Origin: Pseudomonas sp. FP2309
GTDB lineage: Bacteria > Pseudomonadota > Gammaproteobacteria > Pseudomonadales > Pseudomonadaceae
Direction of reading: 5' to 3'
DNA: 64,000 nucleotides
Assembly (NCBI RefSeq): GCF_030687575.1
Contig: NZ_CP117439.1
Span: forward strand, 4,851,501-4,915,500
Shown here one piece after another: positions 43,835 through 56,745 of the stretch (position 1 is its first letter; each line of letters opens with the position of its first letter). A model generated the notes under the pieces. The model saw only the letters and a list, made by a program, of their open reading frames with translations, was not told where the DNA came from and searched no databases. The position numbers and the translations under genes were made by a program.

Positions 43835-45163
43835 ATGGCCAAGAAGCTTTATATCGAAACCCACGGTTGCCAGATGAACGAGTACGACAGCTCGCGCATG
43901 GTCGATCTGCTGGGCGAACACCAGGCCCTGGAAGTCACCGCCCGTGCCGAAGATGCCGACGTGATCCTGCTCAATACCTGCTCGATCCGCGAACGGGCCC
44001 AGGACCGTGTGTACTCGCAACTGGGGCGCTGGCGTGAATTGAAACTGGCCAACCCGGACATGGTGATCGCTGTCGGCGGTTGCGTGGCCAGCCAGGAAGG
44101 CGCGGCCATCCGCGACCGGGCACCGTATGTCGACGTGGTCTTCGGCCCGCAAACCCTGCACCGCCTGCCGGAAATGATCGACGCCGCGCGCATCACCAAA
44201 CTGCCGCAGGTGGACGTGTCGTTCCCCGAAATCGAAAAATTCGACCATTTGCCCGAGCCCCGTATCGATGGGCCAAGCGCCTACGTCTCGGTGATGGAAG
44301 GCTGCAGCAAGTACTGCACCTTTTGCGTGGTGCCCTACACCCGTGGCGAAGAGGTCAGTCGGCCATTTGACGACGTTATGTCGGAAATCATCCACCTGGC
44401 GGAAAACGGCGTACGTGAAGTCACTCTGCTCGGGCAGAACGTCAACGGCTATCGCGGCCAGACCCACGACGGGCGCCTGGCCGACCTGGCGGAGTTGATC
44501 CGCGTGGTGGCGGCCGTGGACGGTATCGAGCGCATTCGCTACACCACCTCGCACCCGCTGGAGTTCTCCGACAGCCTGATCCAGGCCCACGCCGAGGTGC
44601 CGGAGCTGGTCAAACACCTGCACTTGCCGGTGCAATCGGGCTCGGACCGCATCCTGTCTGCGATGAAACGCAACCACACCGCCCTGGAATACAAATCCAA
44701 ACTGCGCAAATTGCGCGCAGCGGTGCCGGGGATTTGCATCAGTTCGGACTTTATCGTGGGCTTTCCCGGCGAAACCGAGAAAGACTTCCAGCAGACCATG
44801 AAGCTGATTGAAGACGTCGGTTTCGACTTCTCCTATTCGTTCGTCTACAGCCAGCGCCCAGGCACACCGGCCGCCGACCTGCTGGACGAAACACCCGAAG
44901 CGCTGAAAAAAGAGCGCCTCAACGCGCTACAGCATCGGCTGAACCAACAAGGCTTTGAGATCAGCCGACAAATGGTCGGTTCGATTCAGCGCATCCTGGT
45001 GACCGATTACTCGAAAAAAGACCCCGGCGAATTGCAGGGTCGTACCGAGAACAACCGGATCGTCAACTTTCGCTGCGACAATCCAACGCTGATCGGCCAG
45101 TTCGCCGATGTGCATATCGATGCGGCGCAACCGCACTCGTTGCGCGGGTCGTTGATAAATTGA
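43835..45163 (+). CDS. miaB: tRNA-2-methylthio-N6-dimethylallyladenosine synthase
   Basis: Radical-SAM methylthiotransferase modifying A37 of tRNAs reading UNN codons. The 442 residues have the N-terminal UPF0004 cluster cysteines ([31 protein letters not shown]), the radical-SAM motif [16 protein letters not shown], and the C-terminal TRAM domain from about residue 375. ATG 43835 gives the usual start. Confidence 0.97.
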   Translation: MAKKLYIETHGCQMNEYDSSRMVDLLGEHQALEVTARAEDADVILLNTCSIRERAQDRVYSQLGRWRELKLANPDMVIAVGGCVASQEGAAIRDRAPYVDVVFGPQTLHRLPEMIDAARITKLPQVDVSFPEIEKFDHLPEPRIDGPSAYVSVMEGCSKYCTFCVVPYTRGEEVSRPFDDVMSEIIHLAENGVREVTLLGQNVNGYRGQTHDGRLADLAELIRVVAAVDGIERIRYTTSHPLEFSDSLIQAHAEVPELVKHLHLPVQSGSDRILSAMKRNHTALEYKSKLRKLRAAVPGICISSDFIVGFPGETEKDFQQTMKLIEDVGFDFSYSFVYSQRPGTPAADLLDETPEALKKERLNALQHRLNQQGFEISRQMVGSIQRILVTDYSKKDPGELQGRTENNRIVNFRCDNPTLIGQFADVHIDAAQPHSLRGSLIN

Positions 45164-45188
45164 TCGTTCGGTCCCGATGAAGATCAAA

Positions 45189-45218
45189 GTGTGGGAGCGG
45201 ACTTGCTCGCGCCCACAT
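45189..45218. repeat. REP singlet
   Basis: GTGTGGGAGCGGACTTGCTC followed by GCGCCCACAT is one half of the common Pseudomonas GTGGGAGCGGACTTGCTCGC element, in the miaB-ybeZ spacer. Confidence 0.75.
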
Positions 45219-45320
45219 CGGAGCGGTGCAGCATTCCGGTGACGTAAGTGCTTTCGTACCCGCGCCACTGGCGTTATTCTCTCTTTCACCTCAACTGCCA
45301 AAGGGCGGCTAAAAGCGACC

Positions 45321-46325
45321 TTGAACGCACCCATAGTAGAACCCCATCGTTTCATCCTCGAGCCGTTTGAGGCTCGCCGTTTCGCCAACCTGTGCGGACA
45401 GTTCGACGAGCACCTGCGCCTGATCGAACAACGCCTGAGCATCGAGATCCGCAATCGCGGCAATCAGTTCGAGCTCATTGGTGAACCCCAACACACCACG
45501 TCGGCAGAAAACCTGCTGCGCCGCCTTTATCGCGAGACCAAGGGCAGTGAACTGTCGCCCGAAACGGTGCACCTGTACCTGCAGGAGTCCGCGGTGGAAG
45601 ACCTGGCCAACAACCCTGTGGCCGAAGCCAGCGTGGCCCTGCGCACCAAAAAAGGCATGATTCGCCCGCGCGGCTTGAATCAGCAGCGCTACGTCAAAGA
45701 AATCCTCGGCAACGACATCAACTTCGGCATCGGCCCGGCCGGTACCGGCAAGACCTACCTGGCCGTGGCCTGTGCGGTGGACGCGCTGGAGCGCGAGCAA
45801 GTGCGGCGCATCCTGCTGGTGCGCCCGGCGGTTGAAGCCGGTGAAAAACTCGGTTTCCTGCCCGGCGACCTGGCACAGAAGATCGACCCGTACCTGCGCC
45901 CGCTCTACGACGCGCTCTACGAGATGCTCGGTTTTGAGTACGTGGCCAAACTGATCGAGCGCCAGGTGATCGAGATCGCTCCGCTGGCCTATATGCGCGG
46001 CCGAACGCTGAACAACAGTTTCATCATCCTCGACGAAAGCCAGAACACCACCGTCGAGCAGATGAAAATGTTCCTGACCCGTATCGGTTTCGGCTCCACC
46101 GCCGTGATCACCGGTGACGTCACCCAGGTCGACTTGCCCAAGGGCACCAAGTCCGGCCTGGCCCAGGTGATCGAGGTGCTCAAGGACGTGCCGGGTATCA
46201 GCTTTACGCACTTCATGCCCAAGGACGTGGTCCGCCACCCGCTGGTGCAGCGTATCGTCGAAGCCTACGAGCGCTTCGACCACCGCGATGACGCGCCGGC
46301 CAAGGACGTTCGCCGCGATGCTTGA
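45321..46325 (+). CDS. ybeZ: PhoH-family ATPase YbeZ
   Basis: A 334-residue PhoH-like NTPase, partner of YbeY in RNA quality control. Walker [16 protein letters not shown], Walker [12 protein letters not shown] and [11 protein letters not shown] are clear; the N-terminal 120 residues include a small KH-like region. The start is TTG at 45321; no ATG in frame nearby keeps the family N-terminus [16 protein letters not shown]. It overlaps ybeY by eight bases. Confidence 0.93.
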   Translation: MNAPIVEPHRFILEPFEARRFANLCGQFDEHLRLIEQRLSIEIRNRGNQFELIGEPQHTTSAENLLRRLYRETKGSELSPETVHLYLQESAVEDLANNPVAEASVALRTKKGMIRPRGLNQQRYVKEILGNDINFGIGPAGTGKTYLAVACAVDALEREQVRRILLVRPAVEAGEKLGFLPGDLAQKIDPYLRPLYDALYEMLGFEYVAKLIERQVIEIAPLAYMRGRTLNNSFIILDESQNTTVEQMKMFLTRIGFGSTAVITGDVTQVDLPKGTKSGLAQVIEVLKDVPGISFTHFMPKDVVRHPLVQRIVEAYERFDHRDDAPAKDVRRDA

Positions 46326-46791
46326 GCTAGACCTGCAACTGGCCACCGAAGCCCCCGCCCCCAGCGAAGAGCAGTTCCGTCAATGGTGCGCCCTGGCCCT
46401 GCGCCAGCGCAGCGCCGACTCGGAACTGACCATTCGTCTGGTGGACGAACCCGAAGGCCGCGAACTGAACCACACCTGGCGCCAGAAAGACTACGCGACC
46501 AATGTACTGTCGTTTCCCGCCGACGTCCCCGATGAATTGCTTGATATCCCGTTGCTGGGGGATCTGGTGATCTGCGTCCAAGTGGTCGAGCGTGAAGCCA
46601 AGGAACAGGGCAAGGCGCTTGAGGCTCACTGGGCCCATCTGGTTATCCACGGCTGCTTGCATCTCTTGGGTTACGACCATATAGACGATGACGAAGCCGA
46701 GGAAATGGAAACACTGGAACAAACGTTGCTTGCCGAACTGGGTCACCCTGATCCTTATGCAGACGACCAAACCGACCCTACACCTAACTGA
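46318..46791 (+). CDS. ybeY: Endoribonuclease YbeY
   Basis: Single-strand-specific endoribonuclease for 16S rRNA 3'-end maturation and ribosome quality control. The 157 residues include [18 protein letters not shown] and the zinc motif [15 protein letters not shown] (H-x3-H-x5-H), as in the family. The ATG at 46318 lies within the end of ybeZ, giving translational coupling. Confidence 0.96.
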   Translation: MLELDLQLATEAPAPSEEQFRQWCALALRQRSADSELTIRLVDEPEGRELNHTWRQKDYATNVLSFPADVPDELLDIPLLGDLVICVQVVEREAKEQGKALEAHWAHLVIHGCLHLLGYDHIDDDEAEEMETLEQTLLAELGHPDPYADDQTDPTPN

Positions 46792-46818
46792 AACAACAAA
46801 GGATTTAGAGTAATCGCT

Positions 46819-47658
46819 ATGAGCGAAGACCGATCGAGCAACGGGCAAAAGTCATGGCTGGGTAAACTGACCCAGGCTTTTGCCCACGAGCCGAAAAACC
46901 GCCAGGAGCTGCTTGAGCTGCTGCGTGAGGCTCATCAGAACAAGTTGCTGGACAGCGAAGCGCTGGCCATCGTCGAGGGCGCCATCCAGGTGGCTGACCT
47001 GCAGGTACGGGACATCATGGTCCCACGCTCGCAAATGATCAGCATCAAGGCGACCCAGACCCCACGGGAATTCCTCCCGGCCGTGATCGACTCGGCGCAC
47101 TCGCGCTACCCGGTGATCGGTGAAAGCCATGACGACGTCATGGGTGTCCTGTTGGCCAAGGACCTGCTGCCGCTGATCCTCAAAGAGAACGGTGACAGCT
47201 TCAACATAAAGGACCTGCTGCGTCCGGCCACCTTCGTGCCCGAATCCAAGCGCCTGAATGTACTGCTGCGCGAATTCCGCGCCAACCACAACCACATGGC
47301 CATCGTGATCGACGAATATGGCGGCGTGGCGGGTCTGGTGACCATCGAAGACGTACTGGAACAGATCGTCGGCGACATCGAAGACGAGCACGACGTCGAA
47401 GAAGACAGCTACATCAAGCCGCTGCCAAGCGGAGACTTTCTGATCAAGGCGCTGACGCCGATCGAGAACTTCAACGAGTTCTTCGACAGCGAATTCTCCG
47501 ACGACGAGTTCGACACCGTCGGCGGCCTGGTGATGAACGCGTTTGGTCACTTGCCTAAACGTAACGAAACCACCGAGATCGGCCCTTATCGCTTCCGCAT
47601 CCTCAATGCGGACAGCCGCAGGATCCATCTGATTCGCCTGACACCTATTGCCCGCTAA
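46819..47658 (+). CDS. corC: CorC/HlyC-family CBS-domain protein
   Basis: A 279-residue cytoplasmic protein lacking the DUF21 membrane domain. Two CBS motifs (VRDIMVPRSQMISIKATQT; LLREFRANHNHMAIVIDEYGGVAGLVTIEDVLEQIVGDIEDEHD) are followed by the C-terminal CorC_HlyC domain with DTVGGLVMNAFGHLP. Linked to Mg/Co efflux and envelope integrity in relatives. An AAACAACAA stretch before the ribosome binding site could be a Crc/Hfq site, though that is a weak match. Eight bases separate it from lnt. Confidence 0.92.
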   Translation: MSEDRSSNGQKSWLGKLTQAFAHEPKNRQELLELLREAHQNKLLDSEALAIVEGAIQVADLQVRDIMVPRSQMISIKATQTPREFLPAVIDSAHSRYPVIGESHDDVMGVLLAKDLLPLILKENGDSFNIKDLLRPATFVPESKRLNVLLREFRANHNHMAIVIDEYGGVAGLVTIEDVLEQIVGDIEDEHDVEEDSYIKPLPSGDFLIKALTPIENFNEFFDSEFSDDEFDTVGGLVMNAFGHLPKRNETTEIGPYRFRILNADSRRIHLIRLTPIAR

Positions 47659-47666
47659 GGACTGAC

Positions 47667-49190
47667 ATGCGCCGTTTGATCGCACCCGGCTGGCCCGGTA
47701 ATCTGCTGGCCGTGGCGGCCGGCGCCATCACCACCCTGGCGCTGGCGCCATTCGATCTGTGGCCGTTTGCACTGGTGGCCGTCGGCCTGTTTTACCTGGG
47801 ACTGCGGCACCTGAGCCCGCGTCAGGCCCTGGGCCGTGGCTGGTGTTTCGGGTTCGGCCTGTTTGGCGCCGGTACCAGCTGGATCTATTACAGCATCCAC
47901 CACTTTGGCGGCGCTTCGGTGCTGCTGGCGGGCTTTTTGATGCTGCTGTTCACCGCCGCCATCGCCTGGTTCTTCGCCTTGCCTGCCTGGCTGTGGGCGC
48001 GCTGGCTGCGCCGCAATGAAGCGCCGTTGGCCGATGCGCTGACATTTGCCGCATTGTGGGTCGGCCAGGAAGCCTTTCGCGGCTGGTTCCTCACTGGTTT
48101 CCCCTGGCTGTACTCCGGTTACAGCCAACTCGACGGCCCCCTGACCGGCCTGGCGCCCGTCGGCGGCATGTGGCTGATTTCGTTTGCCCTGGCACTCACG
48201 GCCGCTCTGCTGTGCAACCTGCCGCGCCTGCTGGCCGGCAAGCGCAACGCATTTATCGGTGCGGGCCTGGTGCTGCTGGTTGCGCCGTGGGCCGTCGGCC
48301 TGGCACTCAAGCACCACGCCTGGACCACGCCCGCCGGCGCGCCGCTCAGCGTGGCCGCCATTCAGGGCAACGTTGAACAAAGCATGAAGTGGGACCCGCA
48401 GCAGCTCAATGCGCAACTGGCGCTGTACCGCGACATGAGCTTCAGCTCCAAGCCTGTCGACCTGCTGGTCTGGCCGGAAACCGCGGTGCCGGTGCTCAAG
48501 GAGTCGGTGGAAGGCTACCTGGGCATGATGGGCAAGTTCGCCGCCGACCGGCACACGGCACTGATCACCGGCGTGCCGATCCGCCAGGAAGTGCATCACC
48601 AGAAACGCTACTTCAACGGCATCACCGTGGTGGGCGAAGGCGACGGTACGTACCTCAAGCAGAAACTGGTGCCATTTGGTGAGTACGTGCCGCTGCAAGA
48701 CATGCTGCGCGGATTGATTGCCTTCTTCGACCTGCCGATGTCCGACTTCGCCCGTGGCCCCGCCGATCAGCCGATGCTACAGGCCAAGGGCTATCAGATC
48801 GCGCCGTTCATTTGCTACGAAGTGGTGTACCCGGAATTCGCCGCCGGCCTCTCGGCCCAGAGCGACCTGCTGCTGACCATCAGCAACGACACCTGGTTCG
48901 GTCGCTCCATCGGTCCCTTGCAGCACTTGCAGATGGCGCAGATGCGTGCGCTGGAGGCCGGCCGCTGGATGATCCGAGCCACCAACAACGGCGTGACCGC
49001 GCTGATCAACCCGTTCGGGCAGATCAGCGTACAGATCCCGCAATTCGAACGTGGCATTTTGTACGGCGAAGTCGTGCCGATGCACAACCTCACGCCCTAC
49101 CTGCAATGGCGCTCGTGGCCGTTGATCATCGTCTGCCTGGGGTTGTTCGGCTGGGCACTGCTGGCTGGCCGGATGGCCAAAACCGTCTGA
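47667..49190 (+). CDS. lnt: Apolipoprotein N-acyltransferase
   Basis: Adds the third acyl chain to lipoproteins in the inner membrane. The 507 residues have about six N-terminal helices (to about residue 205) and a periplasmic nitrilase domain with the catalytic Glu in LVWPETAVPVL, Lys in LKQKLVPFGEYVPL and Cys in APFICYEVVYPEF, then a final membrane helix. Gene order corC-lnt is usual. Confidence 0.97.
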   Translation: MRRLIAPGWPGNLLAVAAGAITTLALAPFDLWPFALVAVGLFYLGLRHLSPRQALGRGWCFGFGLFGAGTSWIYYSIHHFGGASVLLAGFLMLLFTAAIAWFFALPAWLWARWLRRNEAPLADALTFAALWVGQEAFRGWFLTGFPWLYSGYSQLDGPLTGLAPVGGMWLISFALALTAALLCNLPRLLAGKRNAFIGAGLVLLVAPWAVGLALKHHAWTTPAGAPLSVAAIQGNVEQSMKWDPQQLNAQLALYRDMSFSSKPVDLLVWPETAVPVLKESVEGYLGMMGKFAADRHTALITGVPIRQEVHHQKRYFNGITVVGEGDGTYLKQKLVPFGEYVPLQDMLRGLIAFFDLPMSDFARGPADQPMLQAKGYQIAPFICYEVVYPEFAAGLSAQSDLLLTISNDTWFGRSIGPLQHLQMAQMRALEAGRWMIRATNNGVTALINPFGQISVQIPQFERGILYGEVVPMHNLTPYLQWRSWPLIIVCLGLFGWALLAGRMAKTV

Positions 49191-49222
49191 TCAACATCAG
49201 GCGGCGGCTGTGGCAGGCGGTG

Positions 49223-49984
49223 TTACCGGTAGAACAACCGATACCCCACCTGCCCAACCGCCTCGTTGATCAATTGCCCGCTCTGCCATACCGACTTGAA
49301 CTCCGGCATCCAGCCGCCCAAAGGCCGGGCGTTGTCCACGCCCAGAAAGCCCACCGGCGCCGGCACCACCGTGAAGCCCGCCTTTTCAAAGCTCCATACC
49401 GAACGCGGCATGTGCCAGGCCTGAGTGACCACCACCACGCGCGTGACACCCTCGGGCAACAAAATCTCGGCACTCATTCGGGCGTTTTCCCAGGTGGTGC
49501 GGCTGCGCTCTTCCTTCCAGCGCACCGTCACGCCAAAGTCATCCTGCATCGACACCGCCATCAACTGCGCCTCGCTGGGCGGCGTGCCGTAGTGCAATCC
49601 TCCCGTGGTGAGCACCGGCAGGCCGGAGGCCTTGGCCAGCCTCGCGGCGTAACGCTGGCGCTCCAGGCCGATACCGGTGGGCTGGTCGCTGCCCCAGGCC
49701 GGGTCACCGCGCTCCCGCCCAGAGCCCAACACCACAATGGCATCAGCGTGCTGGGCCAGGGTGGACCAATCTTCACGGGCCAGTGGCGGCTCAGTCTCCA
49801 GGGCACGCGCGCCCCATTCCACCATCACCGGCAGGCTGATCAGCCACATGCCGCCCAACCCTACGGCGAAGCAGCAAGCGGCCAGACGAGGACGGCTGCG
49901 ACGAAACCACCAGGCAAGCGCCAGCAACAGCAAGAAGATGCCGGGGGGCAGGAGCAGTTGTTTAATGAAATAACGAATAGGCAT
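49223..49984 (-). CDS. YdcF/ElyC-family (DUF218) membrane protein
   Basis: A 253-residue protein with two N-terminal membrane helices (residues 5-28 and 34-56) and a DUF218 domain: AIVVLGSGRERG, SGLPVLTTGG, EERSRTTWENARMSAEIL and VVVVTQAWHMPRSVWSFEKAGFTVVPAPVGF. ElyC relatives act in envelope/peptidoglycan precursor homeostasis. Convergent with lnt. Confidence 0.9.
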   Translation of the reverse strand: MPIRYFIKQLLLPPGIFLLLLALAWWFRRSRPRLAACCFAVGLGGMWLISLPVMVEWGARALETEPPLAREDWSTLAQHADAIVVLGSGRERGDPAWGSDQPTGIGLERQRYAARLAKASGLPVLTTGGLHYGTPPSEAQLMAVSMQDDFGVTVRWKEERSRTTWENARMSAEILLPEGVTRVVVVTQAWHMPRSVWSFEKAGFTVVPAPVGFLGVDNARPLGGWMPEFKSVWQSGQLINEAVGQVGYRLFYR

Positions 49985-50014
49985 CGGGCATCTCCACAGA
50001 TGCCCGAAGCCTAA

Positions 50015-53269
<3,255 letters not shown>

Positions 53270-53277
53270 TCGGATCG

Positions 53278-53301
53278 GGCGCGGGGCTTGAGCCCTGCGC
53301 C
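53278..53301 (+). terminator. Hairpin between leuS and lptE
   Basis: A ten-base-pair GC stem (one G-U) with a TTGA loop follows the leuS stop. It lacks a U-run, so partial termination or RNA processing is as likely. Confidence 0.4.
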
Positions 53302-53357
53302 GAATAAAGCCTTCAGGGCCTCGACAAGGCCCACATGGTTTCAAGGGGAGCAACAAA

Positions 53358-53963
53358 ATGATCAAACGCAACCTGCTGGTTATGGGCCTTGCCGTACTGC
53401 TGAGCGCCTGCGGCTTCCAGCTGCGCGGTACCGGCACCACTGACCTGACAATCAAGGAACTGGACGTCAGCGCCCGCGACGCCTACAGCGAAACCGTCAC
53501 TCAACTGCGCCAGGTCCTGCAAAACAGCGGTGTTCACGTCTACACCGGCGCGACCTACAAGCTGTTCCTGGCTAACGAGCAGGAAACCCAGCGCAACCTG
53601 AGCTATGCCAGCGCCGGGCGCGCCTCCGATGTCGAGTTGAGCACTGTGCTTAACTTCGAAATCCAGGGTCGTGACCATCTGCCGTTGATGGGTGACAAGA
53701 TCCAGATTCAGAAAATCGTCAGCCACGACGGCAACAACCTGGTCGGTTCGGATTCCGAAATCATCCAGGTCCGCAAGGAAATGCGCCGCGAACTGGTGCA
53801 ACGCATAGTCCTGCGCCTGTCTATGCTGACCCCGGAACAGCTCGAAACCCTGCAGCAAGCTGCCGACAACAAAGCCAAGGCGGATGCCGACGCATTGAAA
53901 GCCGCGAAAGAGTACGAAGACAACACGCCGAAACAATCGCCTGTTGAAGTACCTGCCGAGTAA
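53358..53963 (+). CDS. lptE: LPS-assembly lipoprotein LptE
   Basis: Outer-membrane lipoprotein that plugs LptD. 201 residues: signal with lipobox LLSACGFQLRG (Cys18), then the compact LptE fold (TDLTIKELDVSARDAYSETVTQLRQVL) and a charged, helical C-terminal tail from about residue 165. Order leuS-lptE-holA is standard in gammaproteobacteria. Confidence 0.94.
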   Translation: MIKRNLLVMGLAVLLSACGFQLRGTGTTDLTIKELDVSARDAYSETVTQLRQVLQNSGVHVYTGATYKLFLANEQETQRNLSYASAGRASDVELSTVLNFEIQGRDHLPLMGDKIQIQKIVSHDGNNLVGSDSEIIQVRKEMRRELVQRIVLRLSMLTPEQLETLQQAADNKAKADADALKAAKEYEDNTPKQSPVEVPAE

Positions 53964-53968
53964 GCCAG

Positions 53969-53991
53969 ACGGGGCGCCCCAGGCGCCCCGT
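53969..53991 (+). terminator. Hairpin between lptE and holA
   Basis: ACGGGGCGCC pairs with GGCGCCCCGT around CCA; TTCG follows. Stable, but with no U-run; it would attenuate rather than fully stop transcription into holA. Confidence 0.45.
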
Positions 53992-54002
53992 TCGCCCCGC
54001 CT

Positions 54003-55040
54003 ATGAAACTCGCCCCCGCCCAACTCGCCAAGCACCTGCAAGGTGGCCTCGCGCCGGTCTACATTGTCAGCGGCGATGACCCGCTGCTGTGCCAGGAAGC
54101 CGCAGACGCCATCCGCACCGCCGCCCGCCAACAAGGCTTCGATGAACGCCAGGTATTCAGTGCCGACGCCAGTTTCGACTGGGGGACGCTGCTGCAGGCC
54201 GGCGCGAGCATGTCGTTGTTTGCCGAAAAACGCCTGCTGGAACTGCGCCTGCCGTCGGGCAAGCCCGGAGACAAGGGCGCGGCAGCCTTGATGGAATACT
54301 GTTCGCGCCCCGCGGAAGACACGGTGCTGCTGGTCAGCCTGCCCAAGCTCGATGGCAGTGCGCAGAAAACCAAGTGGGGCAAGGCCCTGGTCGAAGGCAC
54401 GCAGACCCAGTTCATACAGATCTGGCCGGTGGACAGCAACCAACTGCCGCAGTGGATTCGTCAGCGCCTGTCGCAGTCGGGATTGTCCGCCACCCAGGAC
54501 GCCGTGGAACTGATCGCCGCTCGGGTCGAAGGCAACTTGCTTGCTGCCGCCCAGGAAATCGAAAAGCTCAAGCTGATGGCCGAGGACGGGCAGATTACCG
54601 TCGAGACCGTCCAGGGCGCGGTGGCAGACAGCGCCCGCTTTGACGTATTTGGCTTGGTGGATGCGATCCTCAACGGCGAACCCGCCCACGCCCTGCGCAT
54701 GCTCGAAGGCCTGCGCGGCGAAGGGGTGGAGCCGCCAGTGATTCTCTGGGCCCTTGCCCGTGAGCTGCGGGTGCTGGCCAATATTGCGCTGCAATACAGC
54801 CAGGGCACCCCGCTGGACAAGTGCTTCAGCCAGGCCCGCCCGCCCGTATGGGACAAGCGCAAGCCCCTGATGAGCAAAGCCCTGCAACGGCACTCGGCGC
54901 AACGCTGGGCAAACCTGTTGCTGGAAGCGCAGCGCATCGATGCGCAAATCAAGGGCCAGGCGGCAGGTTCGCCATGGATGAGCCTCAGCCGTTTGTCGCT
55001 GTTGATGTCTGGGCAGCGCCTGGCTTTACCAGCGGAATAA
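54003..55040 (+). CDS. holA: DNA polymerase III delta subunit
   Basis: Clamp-loader delta subunit that opens the beta clamp. The 345-residue chain shows LAPVYIVSGDDPLLCQEAADAIR, the beta-interaction region ASMSLFAEKRLLELRLPSGKPGDKGA, and the C-terminal collar with PPVILWALARELRVLA and WDKRKPLMSKALQR. Starts 39 bases after lptE. Confidence 0.95.
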   Translation: MKLAPAQLAKHLQGGLAPVYIVSGDDPLLCQEAADAIRTAARQQGFDERQVFSADASFDWGTLLQAGASMSLFAEKRLLELRLPSGKPGDKGAAALMEYCSRPAEDTVLLVSLPKLDGSAQKTKWGKALVEGTQTQFIQIWPVDSNQLPQWIRQRLSQSGLSATQDAVELIAARVEGNLLAAAQEIEKLKLMAEDGQITVETVQGAVADSARFDVFGLVDAILNGEPAHALRMLEGLRGEGVEPPVILWALARELRVLANIALQYSQGTPLDKCFSQARPPVWDKRKPLMSKALQRHSAQRWANLLLEAQRIDAQIKGQAAGSPWMSLSRLSLLMSGQRLALPAE

Positions 55041-55123
55041 TCCTACCGCTCGACGGGCTTTACAGCGATGCCACTTCGGCAGATGATTTGCACCGCTGTA
55101 ACCACCCATCAAGAGTCATGAGC

Positions 55124-55288
55124 ATGAGCAAAAAGCCATCCAAGCATGGCCCCAACAAGGCCAAATCCATCATCGCCCAGCCACTGTTCCGCAGCCGTCA
55201 AGAACGTGCCGGCAAGGGCAAAGGCAGCTACCGCCGCGAAGCCTTCCAGTCTAATAGCTGGGAGGCTTCTTACTTTCTGGCTGCGTGA
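55124..55288 (+). CDS. arfA: Alternative ribosome-rescue factor ArfA
   Basis: A 54-residue basic protein. AQPLFRSRQERAGKGKGSY and the WEAS motif are the ArfA signature (Escherichia coli has PLFRQRVEKNKKGKGSY and NWEASG). ArfA recruits RF2 to ribosomes stalled on nonstop mRNA, a backup to tmRNA. The ATG at 55124 is preferred to 55118 because AAGAG lies eight bases before it. A terminator-like hairpin lies inside the frame, so the full mRNA is probably rarely made, as known for E. coli. Confidence 0.9.
   Translation: MSKKPSKHGPNKAKSIIAQPLFRSRQERAGKGKGSYRREAFQSNSWEASYFLAA
55238..55278 (+). terminator. In-frame hairpin/terminator within arfA
   Basis: GAAGCCTTCCAG (55238-55249) pairs with CTGGGAGGCTTC (55258-55269) with one G-U, followed by TTACTTTCT. 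The sequence codes for the conserved EAFQSNSWEAS, so the coding region carries the hairpin. Confidence 0.7.
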
Positions 55289-55349
55289 AGGCAAGCGCCC
55301 CTCCGGCATGATAAGGTCTGCTTCTGATTTGTAATCCCTGGACCTGTGC

Positions 55350-56675
55350 ATGCCCTCTAGTCTTTCTCGTCGTTGGCACCTTCGCCAATTGATCGCTGCC
55401 TCCAGCCTTATTCTGCTGGTCGCCTGCGCGGAAAAGCCCACCGCCGCCGACGCCCAACCCCTGCCAAAACTCCAGACAGCCCCCGTGGCAGCACCTGCTG
55501 TCGTAGCGCCCCTGGCCGTGGACAACCTCGATATCCAACCGACCCAGACCTTCGCTGAATGGCAGGCCGGTTTCCGTGTAGACGCGCTGAAAGCCGGGAT
55601 CACCCCAGCGGTCTTCGACAACGCCTTTGCCAACGTCACCCCCGATATGGCGGTGATACGTGCTGACCGCAGCCAACCGGAATTTTCCCGTCCGGTGTGG
55701 GAGTACCTCGACGGCGCGCTGTCGCCGCTGCGCGTGCGTAACGGCCAGGCGCTGCTGGTCAAGTACGCCGACATTCTGCAACGCATCGAGCAACGTTATG
55801 GCGTCGACCGCCAGGCGCTGGTGTCGGTGTGGGGCATGGAGAGCAACTTCGGCCAGTTCCAGGGCAATAACTCGGTGATCCGCTCCCTGGCGACCCTGGC
55901 CTACGAAGGTCGCCGTCCGGCGTTTGCCCAGGCGCAACTGCTGGCCGCGCTGCAGATCATCCAACACGGCGACATCCAGGCCGACCAGATGAAAGGCTCC
56001 TGGGCCGGCGCGATGGGCCAGACCCAATTTATCCCCACCACCTACAACACCCACGCCGTGGATTTCGACGGCGACGGCCGCCGCGATATCTGGAACAGCC
56101 CCGCCGACGCCCTGGCCTCCACCGCGCACTACCTGCAAAGCTCCGGCTGGCAGAAAGGCCAGCCGTGGGGCTTCGAGGTGAATCAACTGCCGGCCAACTT
56201 CGATTACGCCCTGGCCGACGGCGGCATACGCAAAAGCGTTGCCGAGTGGATGAGCCTGGGAATCCAGCTGCCGCCGGGCGCAAGCATGCCGCCCAACGTC
56301 GACCAACTGTCTGCGGCCCTGCTGCTGCCTGCTGGTTACCGTGGCCCAGCATTCCTGGTGTTGGATAACTTCCGCGCGATCCTCAAGTACAACAACTCGT
56401 CGTCCTACGCGCTGGCGGTCGGCCTGCTGTCGGAACGATTTGGTGGCGGTGGCGTGATTCGCGGCACGTGGCCGAAGGATGAGTTGCCGCTGAGTCGTTC
56501 CCAGCGCATCGACTTGCAGGCGGCGTTGAGCGCCAACGGTTATGACGCGGGCAACCCGGACGGGATTATCGGCGCCAACACGCGCAAGGCGATTCGTGCG
56601 GCGCAGCAGGCGCTGGGCTGGCCGGCGGATGGGTATCCGACAGTGAAGCTGCTGGAGTCGCTGCAGAACCGCTAG
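55350..56675 (+). CDS. Lytic murein transglycosylase (MltB/SltB family) with peptidoglycan-binding domain
   Basis: A 441-residue lipoprotein-type lytic transglycosylase. Lipobox LLVACAEKP (Cys near 26), SLT_2 domain at about 65-360 with catalytic Glu in SVWGMESNFGQFQGNNS and SWAGAMGQTQFIPTTYNTHAVDFDGDGRRDIW, and a C-terminal PG_binding_1 domain (RIDLQAALSANGYDAGNPDGIIGANTRKAIRAAQ). It resembles Pseudomonas aeruginosa SltB3; I leave the symbol blank. It cleaves glycan strands to anhydromuropeptides. Confidence 0.92.
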   Translation: MPSSLSRRWHLRQLIAASSLILLVACAEKPTAADAQPLPKLQTAPVAAPAVVAPLAVDNLDIQPTQTFAEWQAGFRVDALKAGITPAVFDNAFANVTPDMAVIRADRSQPEFSRPVWEYLDGALSPLRVRNGQALLVKYADILQRIEQRYGVDRQALVSVWGMESNFGQFQGNNSVIRSLATLAYEGRRPAFAQAQLLAALQIIQHGDIQADQMKGSWAGAMGQTQFIPTTYNTHAVDFDGDGRRDIWNSPADALASTAHYLQSSGWQKGQPWGFEVNQLPANFDYALADGGIRKSVAEWMSLGIQLPPGASMPPNVDQLSAALLLPAGYRGPAFLVLDNFRAILKYNNSSSYALAVGLLSERFGGGGVIRGTWPKDELPLSRSQRIDLQAALSANGYDAGNPDGIIGANTRKAIRAAQQALGWPADGYPTVKLLESLQNR

Positions 56676-56696
56676 TGCTGCTGAAGGCGGCTGCTG

Positions 56697-56722
56697 CTAT
56701 CGGGGGGCAAGCCCCCCGATAG
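56697..56722. terminator. Perfect 12-bp inverted repeat between convergent genes
   Basis: CTATCGGGGGGC and GCCCCCCGATAG flank two bases. It separates the rightward transglycosylase and the leftward ldcA genes and probably ends both transcripts despite lacking T-runs; a REP origin is also possible. Confidence 0.5.
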
Positions 56723-56745
56723 CCAACGGGCAAACACCAGCAGAG

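Noticed and set aside
46644..46652. DnaA-box-like TTATCCACG within ybeY
   Set aside because: One mismatch at the last base, isolated, and explained by the conserved [14 protein letters not shown] coding sequence.
53313..54947. 544-codon minus-strand open frame opposite lptE and holA
   Set aside because: Runs through two real genes and the spacer; composition typical of an antisense frame.
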